A stretch of 64,000 nt of DNA from Ilyonectria destructans (GCA_020740775.1 JAHEWK010000019.1:558001-622000), one strand, 5' to 3'; positions 34,586-49,471 are shown, numbered from the stretch's first letter. Numbers and translations are program-made. The notes: generated from the sequence alone by a model not told the origin.

Positions 34586-34974
34586 ATCGGCTTTGTATGG
34601 GTCTAGGGACCTCTGACAAACTCTGGTGTTTGTTTCTGAATTTTTGAAAAAGGTGTTTGATATGAGGTTGCACTTGACACTTGGACGCGCGCGGACAGCA
34701 ATACTCTTATGGATAACAAAGTGTTGGTTGTAGATTGAAAGTCAAAAGATGCTCGAGTGGATAGGGCAGTTCCAAGACTCGGTGCTGCCCTCCAGCTTAT
34801 GATATATACTCCGAGGAACGAAAAGAATGCCAACCGACCCCAACGGGCTTGATCAAATTTCATTTTGCAAGGCGGCAGGGCCGTTGCTCCTGCACCTCGG
34901 GCTTGACCTCGTCCAGGTCACCCCTCAACGTGATAGTTGTGGTGACTCCTGGTCATGTCTGGCCTGCATTCCTC

Positions 34975-35082
34975 GTTCCTGGCTGGGTTCCTGGCTGGTT
35001 CCTGGCTGGTTCCTGGCTGGTTCCTGGCTGGTTCCTGGCTGGTTCCTGGCTGGTTCCTGGCTGGTTCCTGGCTGGTTCCTGG
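34975..35082. repeat. 11-bp minisatellite, about 10 units
   Basis: Unit GTTCCTGGCTG repeated about ten times almost perfectly, within the uge3-gtb3 spacer. Confidence 0.92.
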
Positions 35083-35291
35083 TCGATGAACCTGACAGTG
35101 GAGCTAGCCTAGCCTAGCAATTGGCGCCACGCCGTTTCCCTTTGCTCACCCACGGTCTGAGCATGAATAAACCTCAGGTCGGAGGCCGAGCCACCTTGGC
35201 TACCTTGGCTGGCGGGCCTCTTGTTGGACGAGACGGCTGGGGATGGAACGTGGATGCGTCTCCCTCACCCCGCCGAGCTTTCTTGGTCCCG

Positions 35292-35581
35292 GCGCGAGCG
35301 GTTGAGAGCATACCATGTCACCAGGCCACCTAACGAGCCGGGCCTGGAACTTCGCAGAAGCCACCTGAGGAGACTTCGACGGTCTATTTTCGCATTATCG
35401 GTGTTGTGGTGAACTTGAATCACACCCAGCGGTCCAAGCACGAGCGGTTGAGAGCATGCCATGTCACCAGGCCACCTAACGAGCCGGACCGGGAACTTTG
35501 CAAAAGCCACGAGAGGAGACTTTGACGGTCTATTTTCGCATTATCGGTGTTGAGGTGAACTCGAATACCACCCAGCGGTCC
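35292..35581. repeat. Tandem duplication of about 144 bp
   Basis: Copy 1 at 35292-35435 and copy 2 at 35438-35581 share GAGCGGTTGAGAGCAT, GGCCACCTAACGAGCCGG and TCTATTTTCGCATTATCGGTG, with about ten scattered differences. Lies in the upstream region of gtb3. Confidence 0.9.
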
Positions 35582-36188
35582 TGCAGGCTGCGGTATCTGG
35601 ATCTACTCGGAGTCGCCCCGCGGGCGACGCTAGCGGTGTGCGTGGGTTGCTGTTCTATTTGCAGCGTCAGTGCCACAACTGGACACCATCGCGCAAGTGC
35701 GTGGCTCTCGCCGGTGCTAGACGCCATCTTCTGGCACCCGCGGCTCTCCCATGGTTTGGGGCCGTTCGTCTCTTGGGAGTTGGGTGCTGTAGCTACGTCG
35801 ATGCATGTCATGGCCGCGGAGATGGCTGCCGTCACGTCACGCGTCTACGTCATGCAACTGCATAGCACATGCTAACTGCCACCGAGACTTCGGCATTGGG
35901 CGAACTGGTACAATCGGACAGAATGGAAGGCCTAGATCGATCGGCGTGCGTCTATCCGCCTCTTGTTGATGCCAGCTGTACAGCTGAGTGATGCTGCCAT
36001 CATGCCTGTCTCTCGTTCCACGATGCCCTCGGCGTTGTATGTCTTTCCTTTGCTTTCCTTTGCTTTCCTTCCCTTTTTTTCTTTTCTTCGTGCCTTAACT
36101 ACCATCACAAGTCTCTCGCTGAGTGCCGCTTTCACACCTATAGCTGTGTGAGACCACGTCTATTCTTCTTCCTTGTCTTCCGCTCAAG

Positions 36189-39100
36189 ATGGCTTCTTTC
36201 TTTCAGCCTGGGCAGAAGAACCCGACCATTGAGGAGTGCTCCAGATCCACGTTTGAGATTTACTGCAACAGTATCCTTCCTGCGGACAAAAGGTTCAACA
36301 ATCTGTTTCAAGTATCAAACTTCACCATCGGTGCTACAGCCATCCTGGTCTCTCTCCTCTACTTCCTCGTCTGTATTCTTTTGCAGTCACGCAAATCAGA
36401 TTCACCAAAGACTCTCTGGTAAGTTCATGTCCCTCGCACTCACACCGATGACTCTCTGACCTCGATCCAGGGGACAGAAAGAAAGCCGCAACTCTGATGA
36501 GGCATCTATCGACCGTGAAAATCCCAGGCACTCATTCCGTTCGACCAAGTCGTTCACTTTCGTCTCGGACACTGAATCACTGTCGGCTCACCGTGAGTCC
36601 AGATCCTATGACCTCGTCGTCTTGCCTTTGGTCATGGGTGGCAATGCCGCGGGTGAGGATGGGCACTCACGCTCTTCCGTCTGTACAACTGAAGGCGTTG
36701 AAGCCAAGATGAGCCTGGCCAGTGTCGACATCAGCTCTTTTGGCTCTGGCGCCTTGGAAGATTCTCAAATCGATGCCACCGTCGATTTCCTCGCGAACAT
36801 CTACCTTCACAACAACTTAGACGGCTTTGTCCTCCGTTGTTCCAAGGCGAAGAAGCCCGAGCAGATGGATGGCCTCCTGGAACGCCTGTATCGGTCTAGA
36901 ATTTCCGTCCTTCTGTCATGCGACCACGACTCTGATGCACTCGACTCTATCAGCCTCGCCTTCGCCTCCGGCCTCATCGTGGAGAACGCTCTCATCCTCT
37001 CCAATGGTGACCGCCGTGACTACTTCAGGGCGCAGCGGTTCCGAAAGATCATGGGTCGGTGCCACATGGAACGCGAGGAGAGGCCAGATTTCTTCATTGG
37101 CTTCCTTGACCGCTGGGAGACTCCGCCTCACCCTGCAGTCGTCCGCAGGGCTGTCCGATTGGCCGAGCACTTCGGCGCTGTCATTGAACATGGCCCCATC
37201 GATGCCAAGATGAATCTCAAGGCGCCTATCCTCTCCGCTACGCAGACCCTTAGTGGCTTTGAGTATCTACGTCGATCAGAAACTATCCAGGTGTGTTCAT
37301 CAATCCTGTACCCTTAGAAAAGCACCACTGACGGGTGAATAGCTCCAAAAATCTTGGGTATCAGAGACCAGGAAGGTCTACATTCCCAAAGTATCGGGTG
37401 TCGTCGAAACCGCCCCACTGCCTCTCGATGAGCTCGATGCCGTGATTCCCCAGGCGTCTCAGCTTTTGAGGCATGAGGCCCTTGCCCCCGCACTCAGGGC
37501 CATTTATGATGAAGTACCCGAATCGCACTCATCCCCTGATTACGTTGAATTGGCGCCCCTTCGATCCAACTTCTGGAACTCTTCTAGCGATGGAAAGCCA
37601 CTTTCGCCGTTGGGCTGTTTCCCATTGACATCTGAGCCCCATTTGGCACACCACGAAGCCGTTGTCGACACCCAGGCCCACCTCAACGAGCTTAACATGC
37701 TGCACATTGTGGAGGGCAATGAAGAGAAAACGCTAGTAGCCGCTCTGTCAGCTTTGGCTGAGAATGAGCAGTGCGACGTCGCTGTCCATGACCTCCTCAA
37801 GTCCCTTGTCGACCATCAGGTCCGCATCTACAAGGGCATGGACACTGGCTTTGGTGTTCCAGACAGCGATGCCCACTTTTGGGGTGTCTCAAAGGCCCGA
37901 GAGGCGTCCCGCGAGAACTGCGTGGACATCTATGTCTCGCAAAAGGCTCCGAGTGATGCAGCTACCGTTCTTCACACCTGGCTAGCCTACCGGCGAGTTT
38001 CCCGTGATGAACGATTCGTGCAGGAGCTTTGCATGGAGTGTGCCAACGACCAGGGTGACCGCTCCGGCATCCCCCTGAGCATCAGAACCACCATCGAGCG
38101 GGCCACGTACTCTGAGGCTCTCAGCTTGGTTCAGAAGTTGCACGTTTCTGGCATGAGCCACCCATTGGCCGCCGCGATCAAAGAGCACTGCTGGTCTTAC
38201 CTCATTGATGAGACCACCAAGGCTTCCTGGACCCAGACATGTGCTCAGAATGTGCTTGATGGATCGATGACTATGCGGGATATCCTTCGCCTGCGCCTGC
38301 AGCACTACGTGCGAAAAGGTGCGACGGAGCTACCTAGCCTCGATGGTTTAGTTCACTTGCAGGAGCTCACTGACCAGGTTATCAACGAAGCACTCTTCTT
38401 TGGAGACCGAGAGACTCTCAACTTGCTGACCAATGTCCTTCTGCATTCCTATGACCCATGGAAATCGTGGACCAACTGCGATTACGTTGACATTAACGCT
38501 GAACTCTTTGCCATCATCTTCTTCAGCATCCTCCGACGGGCAGCTTTTGAAGAGGTCTACAACGAGTCTACCGATCGCTGCCCCATGTTCCTCTCTCAGC
38601 CGGACCAAGCTGCTGTCTTCTCTGAGCTTTGGATTCTTGGATCCCAGTGCGAGATCTACTTCGGCCTGCTTCCCCGCGACCTTGGTAGTATTATTTACCA
38701 GCGATACCGTCGGTTCCTACAGGCTCGACCTCCTACTGCCGCCGACAGACCGTCCGATGAGATTATGTCTATGTACTTTAGCCCTGATACATCGCCCACC
38801 CTCAACCATGGCGATAATGCGCCCCTCCCTGGTTCGCCCTCAACAAAGCTCACCTCTTATGAAACGGCCCAGCTTTGGAAGAAGCGATTGGCGAAGGCTG
38901 GTGCTATGTCTATCTTCTGTGTTCCAGCTATTGTTGACGTCATCCTTCTTACTTTTATCGGACGCGGCTTTTTTATGACAGCATTCATGAAGCCTGAACA
39001 TCTTGAGGCTACTGGTTATGCTTTACTTATTTCTCTTCTGTTAACGGCTGGTGTTACTGGCTGGGTAGGCAGCATTGGCAACTACTACCTTGCTCACTAT

Positions 39101-42100
39101 GCCTACAACAATATGATCCACTTCCACGTCCAGAGGCTCTCAGGTGGTTTTATTTTAACTCTCGTTATCTCGTTTATGGGTTTTGTCATGTTTACAATAC
39201 GGTTCTCTGTCAGCGTTGGCTTCATCTTCGTTGCCTACCTTATCTGCATCTCAACTTATTTAAACCTGCTGGGAATTATGAGTACTATGCACCAGCAAGG
39301 GAGCCCCATCGCCTCCGGACGCAGCCTTCTGCTCCAGAACATGCTGCTACTTTTTCTCTCGCCTCTCATCTCCACCTTCATCAATGGTCATGACCTCAAG
39401 ATCTACCTTCCAGTTATGTACACCTACCTAGCCCTTACGATATACCGATACCGCCGACTTTGTCACGAGTGGGCTCACTGGATGGATAATATTCCCAAGT
39501 TCTCTCAGAAGGACATCATCGAGTGGTACTCCGCCAGACTGTGCCCAGGGACAACCGACGAAGGCTTAAAGGATCAGGATGCTCTGGCTCTGGAGGCCTT
39601 CTCTGCAGCCCTGGAGTCTTACCAGCGCCGCACCGCTGAAGCCCAAGCCACGAATGTGTTATCAGATCCTTTCGTTTCACAAGTTGCAAAGGGAGTGCCA
39701 TATATTGACTGGCTCTTCCGCAAGATGAACCCTACTGGCAACCACCCTGATGCTTTCAGTACGGCTTGGTTCACTCAGCTTAATGAGTCGAAGAACCAGC
39801 AGAATCAGCTGGTCCGAGGCCTGAAGGACCATAATGTCTTCACGCTCTTCCGTCTTGCCCGGTATGATGTTGGGCAAACCCTTGGCCTGTTCCTGGTCGC
39901 TCTGATGGATCGCTGGGTTATGATTGTATGGTGCGCTAGCGGACCCTGTCCTAGTATTTACACTGACTCTCGAGCCCGCTATGGCATCTGCCTCTGCATT
40001 ATTTACTTCTGTGTGGCAGCCATGCTTCTTGATTCAACGCTACACAAGTACTGGGGACTCAGAGACCGCATCTCTAAGGACAAGCTGCGCGACTTTGAGC
40101 ATGCTCAGAACCTGGCTAAGGAGTTCGAGGCCTATCGCCGAGCAAGTATTGTCAAGGCGCTGACTGACATTATGTCTAAGCTCTTACTTGTATTTGGCTC
40201 GACTACGCTACTTCTCTGGGTCTTTGTTGACGGCTTTGAGACAATCACCCTCTACTATCTCTACGTCTTGGGCTATACGTCCAGTATCATCTTCCAGTTC
40301 AATAGGTGCTTTACCACCAATGTCACGACCCACATATCAATCATCATGACATCTGCTGCCCTGGGATTCATCACTGGCTGCGTTCTCCATGCTATTCCCG
40401 CTACCTCCCAATTTCTGTATAACGATATCATCGCACAGAATACGGCTGCTGTCCTCGCTGCTATTGGGACGTCTCTCTGGGCCTGGAAGGACTGGAGTGC
40501 ACCGTCGCCCGTTCGCAAACGATCTAAGTCTCGGACTGGTGAGCCCACTGTCTTCGTCCAATATAGGTACAGCGCCGAAGAGTCCATGCATGAGAAGATC
40601 CCGAGCTCTGGTCTGCGAAAGACCTTCTCCGGCTTGAAACTCTGGAGCGAAGATGGAAAGATCTCGTCTGCAGAAATCACGAAGCTGCTTGCCCGCAGCC
40701 TGGAGAAGCCTAACAAGATTGCAAACAGTGCATCCTTGTCGGCCAAGCTTCTGACAACCGCGCTCAACATGTGGTCTGACCGAAAGATTATTGTCAAGGT
40801 TGCCAGTAGGGAGGACTTCGCTCAAGCTGGTTTGGCAGAGATTAGTGCCTTCAGCTCGCAGGAGGGAAGTGTTCTCCAACTGACAGTCGGCTTCATGGGA
40901 GAGGCTGAGTCGTCTCTCTCCGCCTGGCAGCTCATGTTGGCTACTGCCGTCAGCGAGTCAATCCTCTACCATGTTGCTCGTTTCGAATTCAAGCTTTCAC
41001 ACGACCAGTCTGTTCAGGCCGAGCACTTCCTCGTTGGTACGGACTGTCTATGTAAGCGAATCGAGTTTGAGCTCTCCTTAGAGAGTGCGGAGTGTCTAAA
41101 CCGCCTTGTTCTTAAGACTGAGGCAGAGATGATGAGACATCTCTGCCTTGACTTTGACGTTGACTCTAAGTGGGAGACGACGCCTCAAACTGTTCGTGAG
41201 GCCATTCTGCGCCGTATTTCTGGAGAGCCAGTTGCCTTGTCCTTAGAGTTCTCCCAATGGGCGTCTGCTGCCAAGGTTAACCTGCAGACTACGGACTTCC
41301 ATGTCACTCTTACTTTGAGGGTTTACCAGAAGTGCCAGGAAAGACTGCGCCAGATTGCCGCTTTCCTCGGCCAGTCACAGGACGCCATCCCCGAGTCTCC
41401 TGCCGAGTTAAAGCCTGTCACCATCAGTCGCACTCCCAAGCCTTTGACCGTTATCCAGAGAATTTGCGGGCGATTCATCTCAATCCCATGCGTCTTCGTC
41501 AAGTGGGTTGCCATTCTGTCCGGTGGGGGATCCAACATTGAGCGAGAGCTTGTGTACTGCCTCCGAAGGATCCCCCTTCGAGGCGCCCTGGTCTACCTCC
41601 TCCTGCTTATCTGGATTGCCTGTCGATCCGTGAAGAATTTCTGGGTTCACTGGATCCTTATCTACCGCCAACCTGCTCTTGTGAACATCACTCGTCTTAT
41701 CCAAAAGGGTGCCCGACGCAAAATTGTCAAAAACTCTATCATCGTTGAACTGCCGCGTAAGACCATTACTGGCTTCTTATCTATTAATGACCATGGAACT
41801 ATAGTGTTGCGAGTTTATCCTGGGGCTCTTAAGGATGCTCCAGCTGAAGGAAAACCGCTATCTGCCAATACCTACGATACAGAACACCGCCTTCAGAGCC
41901 GAGAGGACAAAAGCGGTGGTATTTCTACTTACCAATACGATCCTGACAACCACATGCGTTGGCCACTCAGCAAGGTCATTGCCAAGGAGTGCTCCCAAAT
42001 TGTCAGTTACTACGATGAGTATGGGCGCGTCATCCGAGGCACATGGACACTTGGTGATATGGAGTTGGTCTTCCAGTATCACTACAAATCTGTGCCTAAG

Positions 42101-44752
42101 GGTAACTCCGACGTCCTCCGTGCCGATTTCAAGTTGGCCTATTCCACTAGTAATGACATGCTCTCCGTCTTCTGGGGCAAGCCTGTGGATCCTAGCGAGT
42201 ACACCTGGGTTCCGTCTAAGAAAATCGGCCGCATCATGAGAAAGATCAACAACAAGACGTACACAAGCGAATTCGAGTACCTTCACCGGCGTGATCCAGT
42301 TGTCACCACCTATATTCAGGAGGATAGCGGAGCCAAGACAGTCATTGCTGTCGCCCCTGAGGTCTTCCCCAACGAGACTGCCCTGATGCACCGCCCCAAG
42401 GATCTCTCTTTTGATTCGGATGACCTGCTCATCTATCATAGCACCCTTCAGATGAGGCAGATGAGGCGGTACGCCAGCACGACTCCTACTCTTCTTTCCT
42501 CTATAAACCCCCTGTCCTGGATCGTCATGTGGAACCGACGCATATATGGTCGTGTGCCTACTTGGCGCATTCGCACTGAGCTGTGGAGCCATTGGCTCAA
42601 GAGCGGCACCCTCGATGCGGTAACGGCCTGCTGGATGGATGAGCTCATCCTTCGCGAGGAGTATCTCCTCTGCAAGTACTGGAAGGCTCGAGACAGCGGA
42701 CGCCTTGACGGCGCCCGCTGTGCCCTGGATGAGAATATTGACCAGATCATTGCGGCTATTGACATTGAGACGGATGTGTCTGAGGTGTCCCTCCTCACCA
42801 TTAAGACCTCGGATCTCTATGCCATGGGACTTAGCCATGACGCTACTCAGGTTACTTCGCGACCTCAGGATTGCTTCAATGACACCAACAAGCGAGTTTC
42901 CGTTATCTTTAATGACATCGGATGCTGGCCAGTTGCACCTGGTGGAGTTTCTAACTGCCGACGTGATCTGGTCAACGGCCACACGACCATCCGTAACCAC
43001 GTTCTGGCTGAGTGCGCTAATGATTATGGTATTCCTCGCTTCCAAGTTGAGAAGAGCGTCCAGTCTATCAAGCTACTCCCTCTCTGGGGCATTGACGGCG
43101 GAACAGCTAACCACGGTGTCATCGATAACATCCTTGAGTCTCAGGTTGACGAAAAGGCTGCTGGCACGGATATTCAGCGAGATATTGCCGGCGTCTTTGT
43201 CCCGCTTCTCATGGACTTTGTCAAGGGTGCTCGTACGAAGCGTCTCTCGCGCCGAGAACTTATTAAGTACAGCAATATCATCCTGTCTATGGCTAAGTAC
43301 TATGAGCATAAGGATTATGCCTTTACCTGGCAGTCTAAGCAGGTCGAGGATGCCTGGGTGGCTGCCTGGCTCACCCACTACGATGACCCGAATATCACCG
43401 ACCCATCTCAGAGCTTTGAGATCGAGCGCCCTAGCATCTCTGACTTCCGTATTGCCCTGGGTATCTACAAGGCATACTTCTTCATCTTTGCTACCAACGT
43501 CCCTGATAACTGCCCGCGTGTCTTCCAGAGCACCCACCATGGCATCAGCAGTCTGTTCGGCCTGGTTCTTAAGTACCGCCGCGGCACCACCTTTGGTATC
43601 TGGGATCACGCCATCATGTGGCGAGAGTGCTGTCTTAACATCAGTGCTGCCCAGAGCGAGCTCCCCCTCTCTGTACAGTCGATGCTTCTCGCTGGCATTG
43701 GCCTGGCTGCCCGCCTTGCCTACTTCCACGCCGACGTCATCACCCCCTGTGCGTCCCTCTTCAACCCGTAAGTTCACCTCCTGGAGTATAAATTTTTAAC
43801 CCTGCTAACCAATACCTACAGCATGTGGGAGGCTGAGATCGGCACAGACAAGGGCACAGTCGGCAACAGGAACCTGTTCCGTCGCAAGATCGACCCTATC
43901 GTTAACGGTATCAGCAACATGGAGTCCTTCACTCCCGTCGATAAGGTCCGCACAGACACACCAACGGTTGTCATGTTGTCCAATGTGCAGGTTATCAAGG
44001 GTGTCAAGGCGGCCATCCAGGCCGCTGATATCATCGTCAACTGCTTCGGTTTTACCGATTACCAGCTTGTAGTTTATGGCGCTAAGGATCGCCAGCCGGC
44101 GTACGCGCTGGAGATGGAGAAGTTCATTGTGGATCACAACCTCTCGGGCAAGGTCATCCTGGCCGGCTTTGGCAACCCTAAAGAGGTACTAAAGGACGCC
44201 TGGCTCTTTGTAAACTCGTCTATCTCCGAGGGTCTGCCCCTGGCCATCGGCGAGGCAGCACTGGCTGGGGTGCCCATCGTCGCCACTGAGGTCGGTGCTA
44301 CAGCACTGGTCCTAACAGATACAGAGAACCCGGACCGGCGATACGGAGAAGTTGTGCCGCCCAACGATCCTATGGCACTAGCCCGCGCTCAGATCGCTAT
44401 TCTGAGCATGGTTGGGCCATGGACTCAGTTCACCGATGAGGCTGAGATGAAGACGAATGCCCCTACTCTTCCGGATGAAATCACACCCGACGGCGTTAAG
44501 TGGCTTTCTGATCGATTCTATGCTAAGAGCGAGTATCGCCGAAAGCTCGGCATGATGTCCCGCCAAGTCGTGCTGCACAGTTTCCACGGCAGCCGATACC
44601 TCCGGGAGCACGAGCAGATGTTCTGGGTTCAGTGGCACCAGAGCAAGATGAGGTCAGATGACTACCTCCGGGTCCAAGCAACCCAGCGCTTCAAGTTTGG
44701 AACACCGGCGCCGCTGCGGTACGTCGAGGACAACGAAAACGCCATTAAGTGA
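36189..44752 (+). CDS. gtb3: Gtb3/Gt4c-type multidomain GAG glycosyltransferase
   Basis: Giant membrane glycosyltransferase thought to polymerise and export GAG. Exons are 36189-36418, 36471-37290, 37343-43767 and 43822-44752; introns of 52, 52 and 54 nt have GTAAGT/GTGTGT donors and AG acceptors, and all junctions keep frame. The product is 2801 residues. A membrane segment lies at about 46-66 (FTIGATAILVSLLYFLVCIL). A soluble N-terminal domain follows, holding a TIM-barrel-like stretch (NLDGFVLRC, RISVLLSCDHD). Many membrane segments occur between about 870 and 1400 and again near 1760. A YD-repeat-like stretch lies at about 1850-1940. The C-terminal GT4 enzyme starts near 2200 (VIFNDIGCWPVAPGGVSN). 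The GT4 nucleotide-sugar motif SEGLPLAIGEAALAGVPIVA is near 2625. The large plus/minus frames overlapping exon 3 are shadows. The ATG at 36189 fits the membrane topology. Confidence 0.93.
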
Positions 44753-44922
44753 CGTGTCGTTCGAGAAGGACATGTCGATCATGTTCACGCAATTACATTC
44801 TTCTATCAGTAACGCATGGAAGAAGATGGTAAGAAGGAGCAGGTTAATGGAGAAACAACGGACTCCGAAGCTTTTGAGTCATTTCTACTGTTATATGTCC
44901 CCGGATAGCATTAAATCATTCT

Positions 44923-45375
44923 TTGCCAAAGCAGACCTCCGCATATCACCGAACCACCTTCGTCCTTGATGCAGAAGCAGTGGGCCACGACTTAGCCATA
45001 ACGCTTCTACCACAGTATAACCAGAATTCCATGTGTGTCAACAATGTGAAGTTTGGGGATGCCTGGTATGTCACTGAGGAGGACTCTGCCATCAAGTCTT
45101 TGGGTTTTTCGTCAACAAGCACGCACATGATTGGCGAGACTGCAGTCGCTCTTGCGCGTGTTGGAGATGGAAAGCTTAGCTATATTGGTGTTGTAAACGG
45201 CGAGGAGGGTTCATCCGCAGTTGTCCTTGCCATGTATGGGTTCTATGGGTCAGTGGGAGATAGTTCATGGGCCTACACATGTACTAATAGGCGGATGTAT
45301 GTGCCTAGAGAGACCGAGAGTCAAAAAAGGAGAGTGAGGTTCATATACTCTGTGTCTGGTAAGCCCACTACGTGA
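44923..45375 (+). pseudogene. 5'-truncated hypothetical protein
   Basis: The open frame has conserved-looking sequence: RTTFVLDAEAVGHDLAITLL, NNVKFGDAWYVTEEDSAI and LSYIGVVNGEEGSSAVVLAM. It resembles the C-terminal part of a fungal protein family of unknown function, but no ATG precedes the similar region (first Met is in MCVNNVKFG) and the expected N-terminal part is absent between here and gtb3. Either a remnant or the last exon of a gene whose 5' part I cannot see. Confidence 0.4.
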
Positions 45376-46925
<1,550 letters not shown>

Positions 46926-46939
46926 AATTAACTACTATT

Positions 46940-48200
46940 AGATACGCAATTTGCTGTATACAATAGCAGAAAATAATTAATTAAATAAAACCTCTCAAAC
47001 CACCGGTGGAAGATGGCGAGAAACCAGATTAATTCCCGGGGCATTTGTGAGGGTCCAGGCACGATGAATAGGAGACGCCATTCGGCAGCAATCAAGACGG
47101 AACTGGCAAAAATGATAGCACCATCACATCGTAGGTTGGAGCCTGGATCTGGTACAAAGCGCCAGGGATAAAGACTCCGGGAAGTAGGCTGCCACATATC
47201 CGGATGTTCTACTGCCGGGCTCGCAATAATCAAGGCGGCTGGGTTTGCTCCTTCGACAGTATAACGAACTAAGCGTAAGGCAGGCAAAATGGTGCTGTGG
47301 AGGCTCTCCCGTCGAAAAGTGACTGTGCGCACTGTAGGTGCCTCTATTAGGACCTTGAGGAACTCGTAGAAGGGTGTTTTCTGGGCAGCGATCCCCTCGT
47401 TGGATAGGTTTTCCGTCAGCAGCTTGAGGGAATCACTGAGGCGGACGTGCTGAACAGGCACGAAGCAAAGCAGCCGGGCAAGAATAAGATAAATAAGGGT
47501 CTAAGCGCCGCAGTATCTCCTTGCGCTGCTGGGAGCCTTATCGGGCACAAGAGCTCCAGATACATCATACAATGGGGCCGTAGGGAGAAGGGAACTGGGT
47601 GCGGAGGCCGACAGGGTGGACCCTGGATCCTTGCCATGGGGAACGCCATGAACTGGGAACTGGGAGCTGCGAGACGAGGTGTGTACGTTCTAATTACCGT
47701 ACTCAAGGCTGGGGGAGAGTGGCGTTTACGGTCCCCTCCTCCTGGAAGATGCAATAGCAAGTGTTGCCCTCTCCAGGACAAGCGTGAGGACGGGTTTTTC
47801 GCGAACCTTGGGCTAAGGAACCACAAGGATTTACACTCCAGGGCTTGACGCCTTGGGATCCCAAATGGGTTCTTTCTGCGAGACTCCTATGATCCAACGT
47901 GGCGATCGCCGTTGTGGCTATAAGACGAGGCTGTGGCACGAACTCAAGCTCCAGGCATACGGTACGGAGCACGGTGAACGCGGTTGAGCTCGGTTCCTGC
48001 TGCGGGTGCAAGATGGATTTTAAACGTTTGAGGATCGATTGCGATCCTGACCAGCTACGGTTAGAGAGTTGAATATGAGCTGCTAATGCCAGCACCACTC
48101 GGCCAAAGCTTTGCGCTCCTCCGGATCGTCGGGAAGATAGCTTAGCGGTTGGGACGGTTTGGACCTGGAGCATAGAGAGGAGGCAACGTAGGTTGCCCTG
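46940..48200 (-). pseudogene. Cytochrome P450-like C-terminal relic
   Basis: The minus frame at 47461-46928 reads ESLHSTILPALRLVRYTVEG, IASPAVEHPDMWQPTSRSLY and PWRFVPDPGSN, followed by a decayed heme-loop-like FIVPGPSQMPREL. This order matches P450 C-terminal regions (ExxR-downstream helix, PERF-type segment, heme loop), but the heme-ligand Cys is not visible (Met in its place) and the loop lacks a Gly. Upstream blocks up to 48200 (SILKRLKSILHPQQEPSS) are in other frames. Inactive if a P450 at all. Confidence 0.4.
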
Positions 48201-48203
48201 CAA

Positions 48204-49471
48204 TGAGCTCCATGTATTGTGACTGGCTGGAACTGCACAAGCTTAGCTCCAATCTAGCTAGCAAGTACCTCTTATTATCGATCCAAATCAGAGCTATATA
48301 TCAAGTCGGATGCTAGCTGGCGCAAGACGCATAGCCCTCGACACTGTAGTATCATCAGACGACAATGTTGGACAGTTCGGATTTACCTGGCCAAAATCCT
48401 CCAATGCGCATCTAAGAAAGCAGAGGTCTGTCTTTCACCCTCCAGATCCCGGCCGGTAGTGTGATTCAAAGATTTAGGGCTTGGGCTAGGCCCTGATATG
48501 ATGATATCAGCATTGTGGGGCTCTCGAGATTTGCCTGGTCCAGGCCAAGAACTCACCGGTTGCAGATCTAGAGGGGAATAAATGGCGTCCTTCGTGCTAG
48601 CTCTGTCCCAGACGTAAGGGCCTTTGTTTTTTAACAGCTCCACCCCCTCCCACAGGCAGACGAACAGGTGCCCACACTCGGCGTTCCGTTGGGAATGGCG
48701 ACGTTGGAGTATACTGGGCCCCCTCCGCAACGACAACGAGCGGAGGATGCCAGCCTACCGGAGGCTTCCCGAGGACGGAATCGATCGTACCAACTCGAAT
48801 AGTCGATTTCGGCAGTTGCCTCCTTCATAGCCCATGTGATCAGTTTGAGCCTCTACAGAAACTGAGCGCGCTCATTGGTTGTTTCCGAGGGGCAAACCGG
48901 TGCTGGCTTGGTCCCAGAGCTGCTGGGATGCTGTGTAGAGATACTTTCCGATCTGTGTCCTCTTCCTTGGCCGTCTTGACTCTAGAATAGTGCTGGCTGG
49001 CGGAGTTCATCGTAATGAATTGTGCAAAGGCTTATTCTTCTTGATGCCCACCCAGGCCGGAGCCCACCCAAGGCCCAAGACCATCTGCCTCAATCTGGTA
49101 CAGTGACATTATGGTGTGGGCCTTCACATGTGAAGAGATGGGATAGAGAAAAATGGGCCACACCTAAGCTCCCAGGAGCAGCCTCACAACGTCGAACGTG
49201 GCTATGCGCGATATTATTTAGATCGGTGGAGATCAGCGGCTTGTCCAATTTTATTTCTCTTCATCAAACTTCAATTTATCTCTGTCGGAATCAGAGCCCA
49301 CAGCAAGAGCGCCCCTCTGCTGGAGGCATGCGCGCTGTAGAAGTTGCTTCAGTGGCTGAAGAAAGCAAATTCTGCTCCACAACAGCCTAGAGCTCTGTAA
49401 TACAAGAATGCGCCAGCCCTGCCGTCGCTGTGTTACTCCCAACATCTGCAGGCCCTCCAGCACTTTCCAAT
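48204..49471. other. No clear gene
   Basis: A minus frame at 48736-48383 (GHLFVCLWEGVELLKNKGPY and on) could be an exon with a GTGAGT donor at about 48555, but no partner exon or family is evident. The remainder shows nothing firm. Confidence 0.3.

Larger units (their letters stand above)
34586..36188. promoter_or_regulatory. Shared divergent promoter region of uge3 and gtb3
   Basis: About 1.6 kb separates the two starts. A minus-strand TATA-like GTATATATCA lies at about 34801-34810. The gtb3 leader has a pyrimidine tract CTTTCCTTTGCTTTCC at about 36040-36096, typical of fungal promoters. Two tandem repeats (listed separately) expand the middle. No specific operator can be named. Confidence 0.45.

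Noticed and set aside
41858..43777. Long minus-strand open frames (395 and 234 codons) and a 386-codon plus frame over gtb3 exon 3
   Set aside because: They lie in alternate frames of a codon-biased gene, have no domain, and are explained by the wobble pattern of gtb3.
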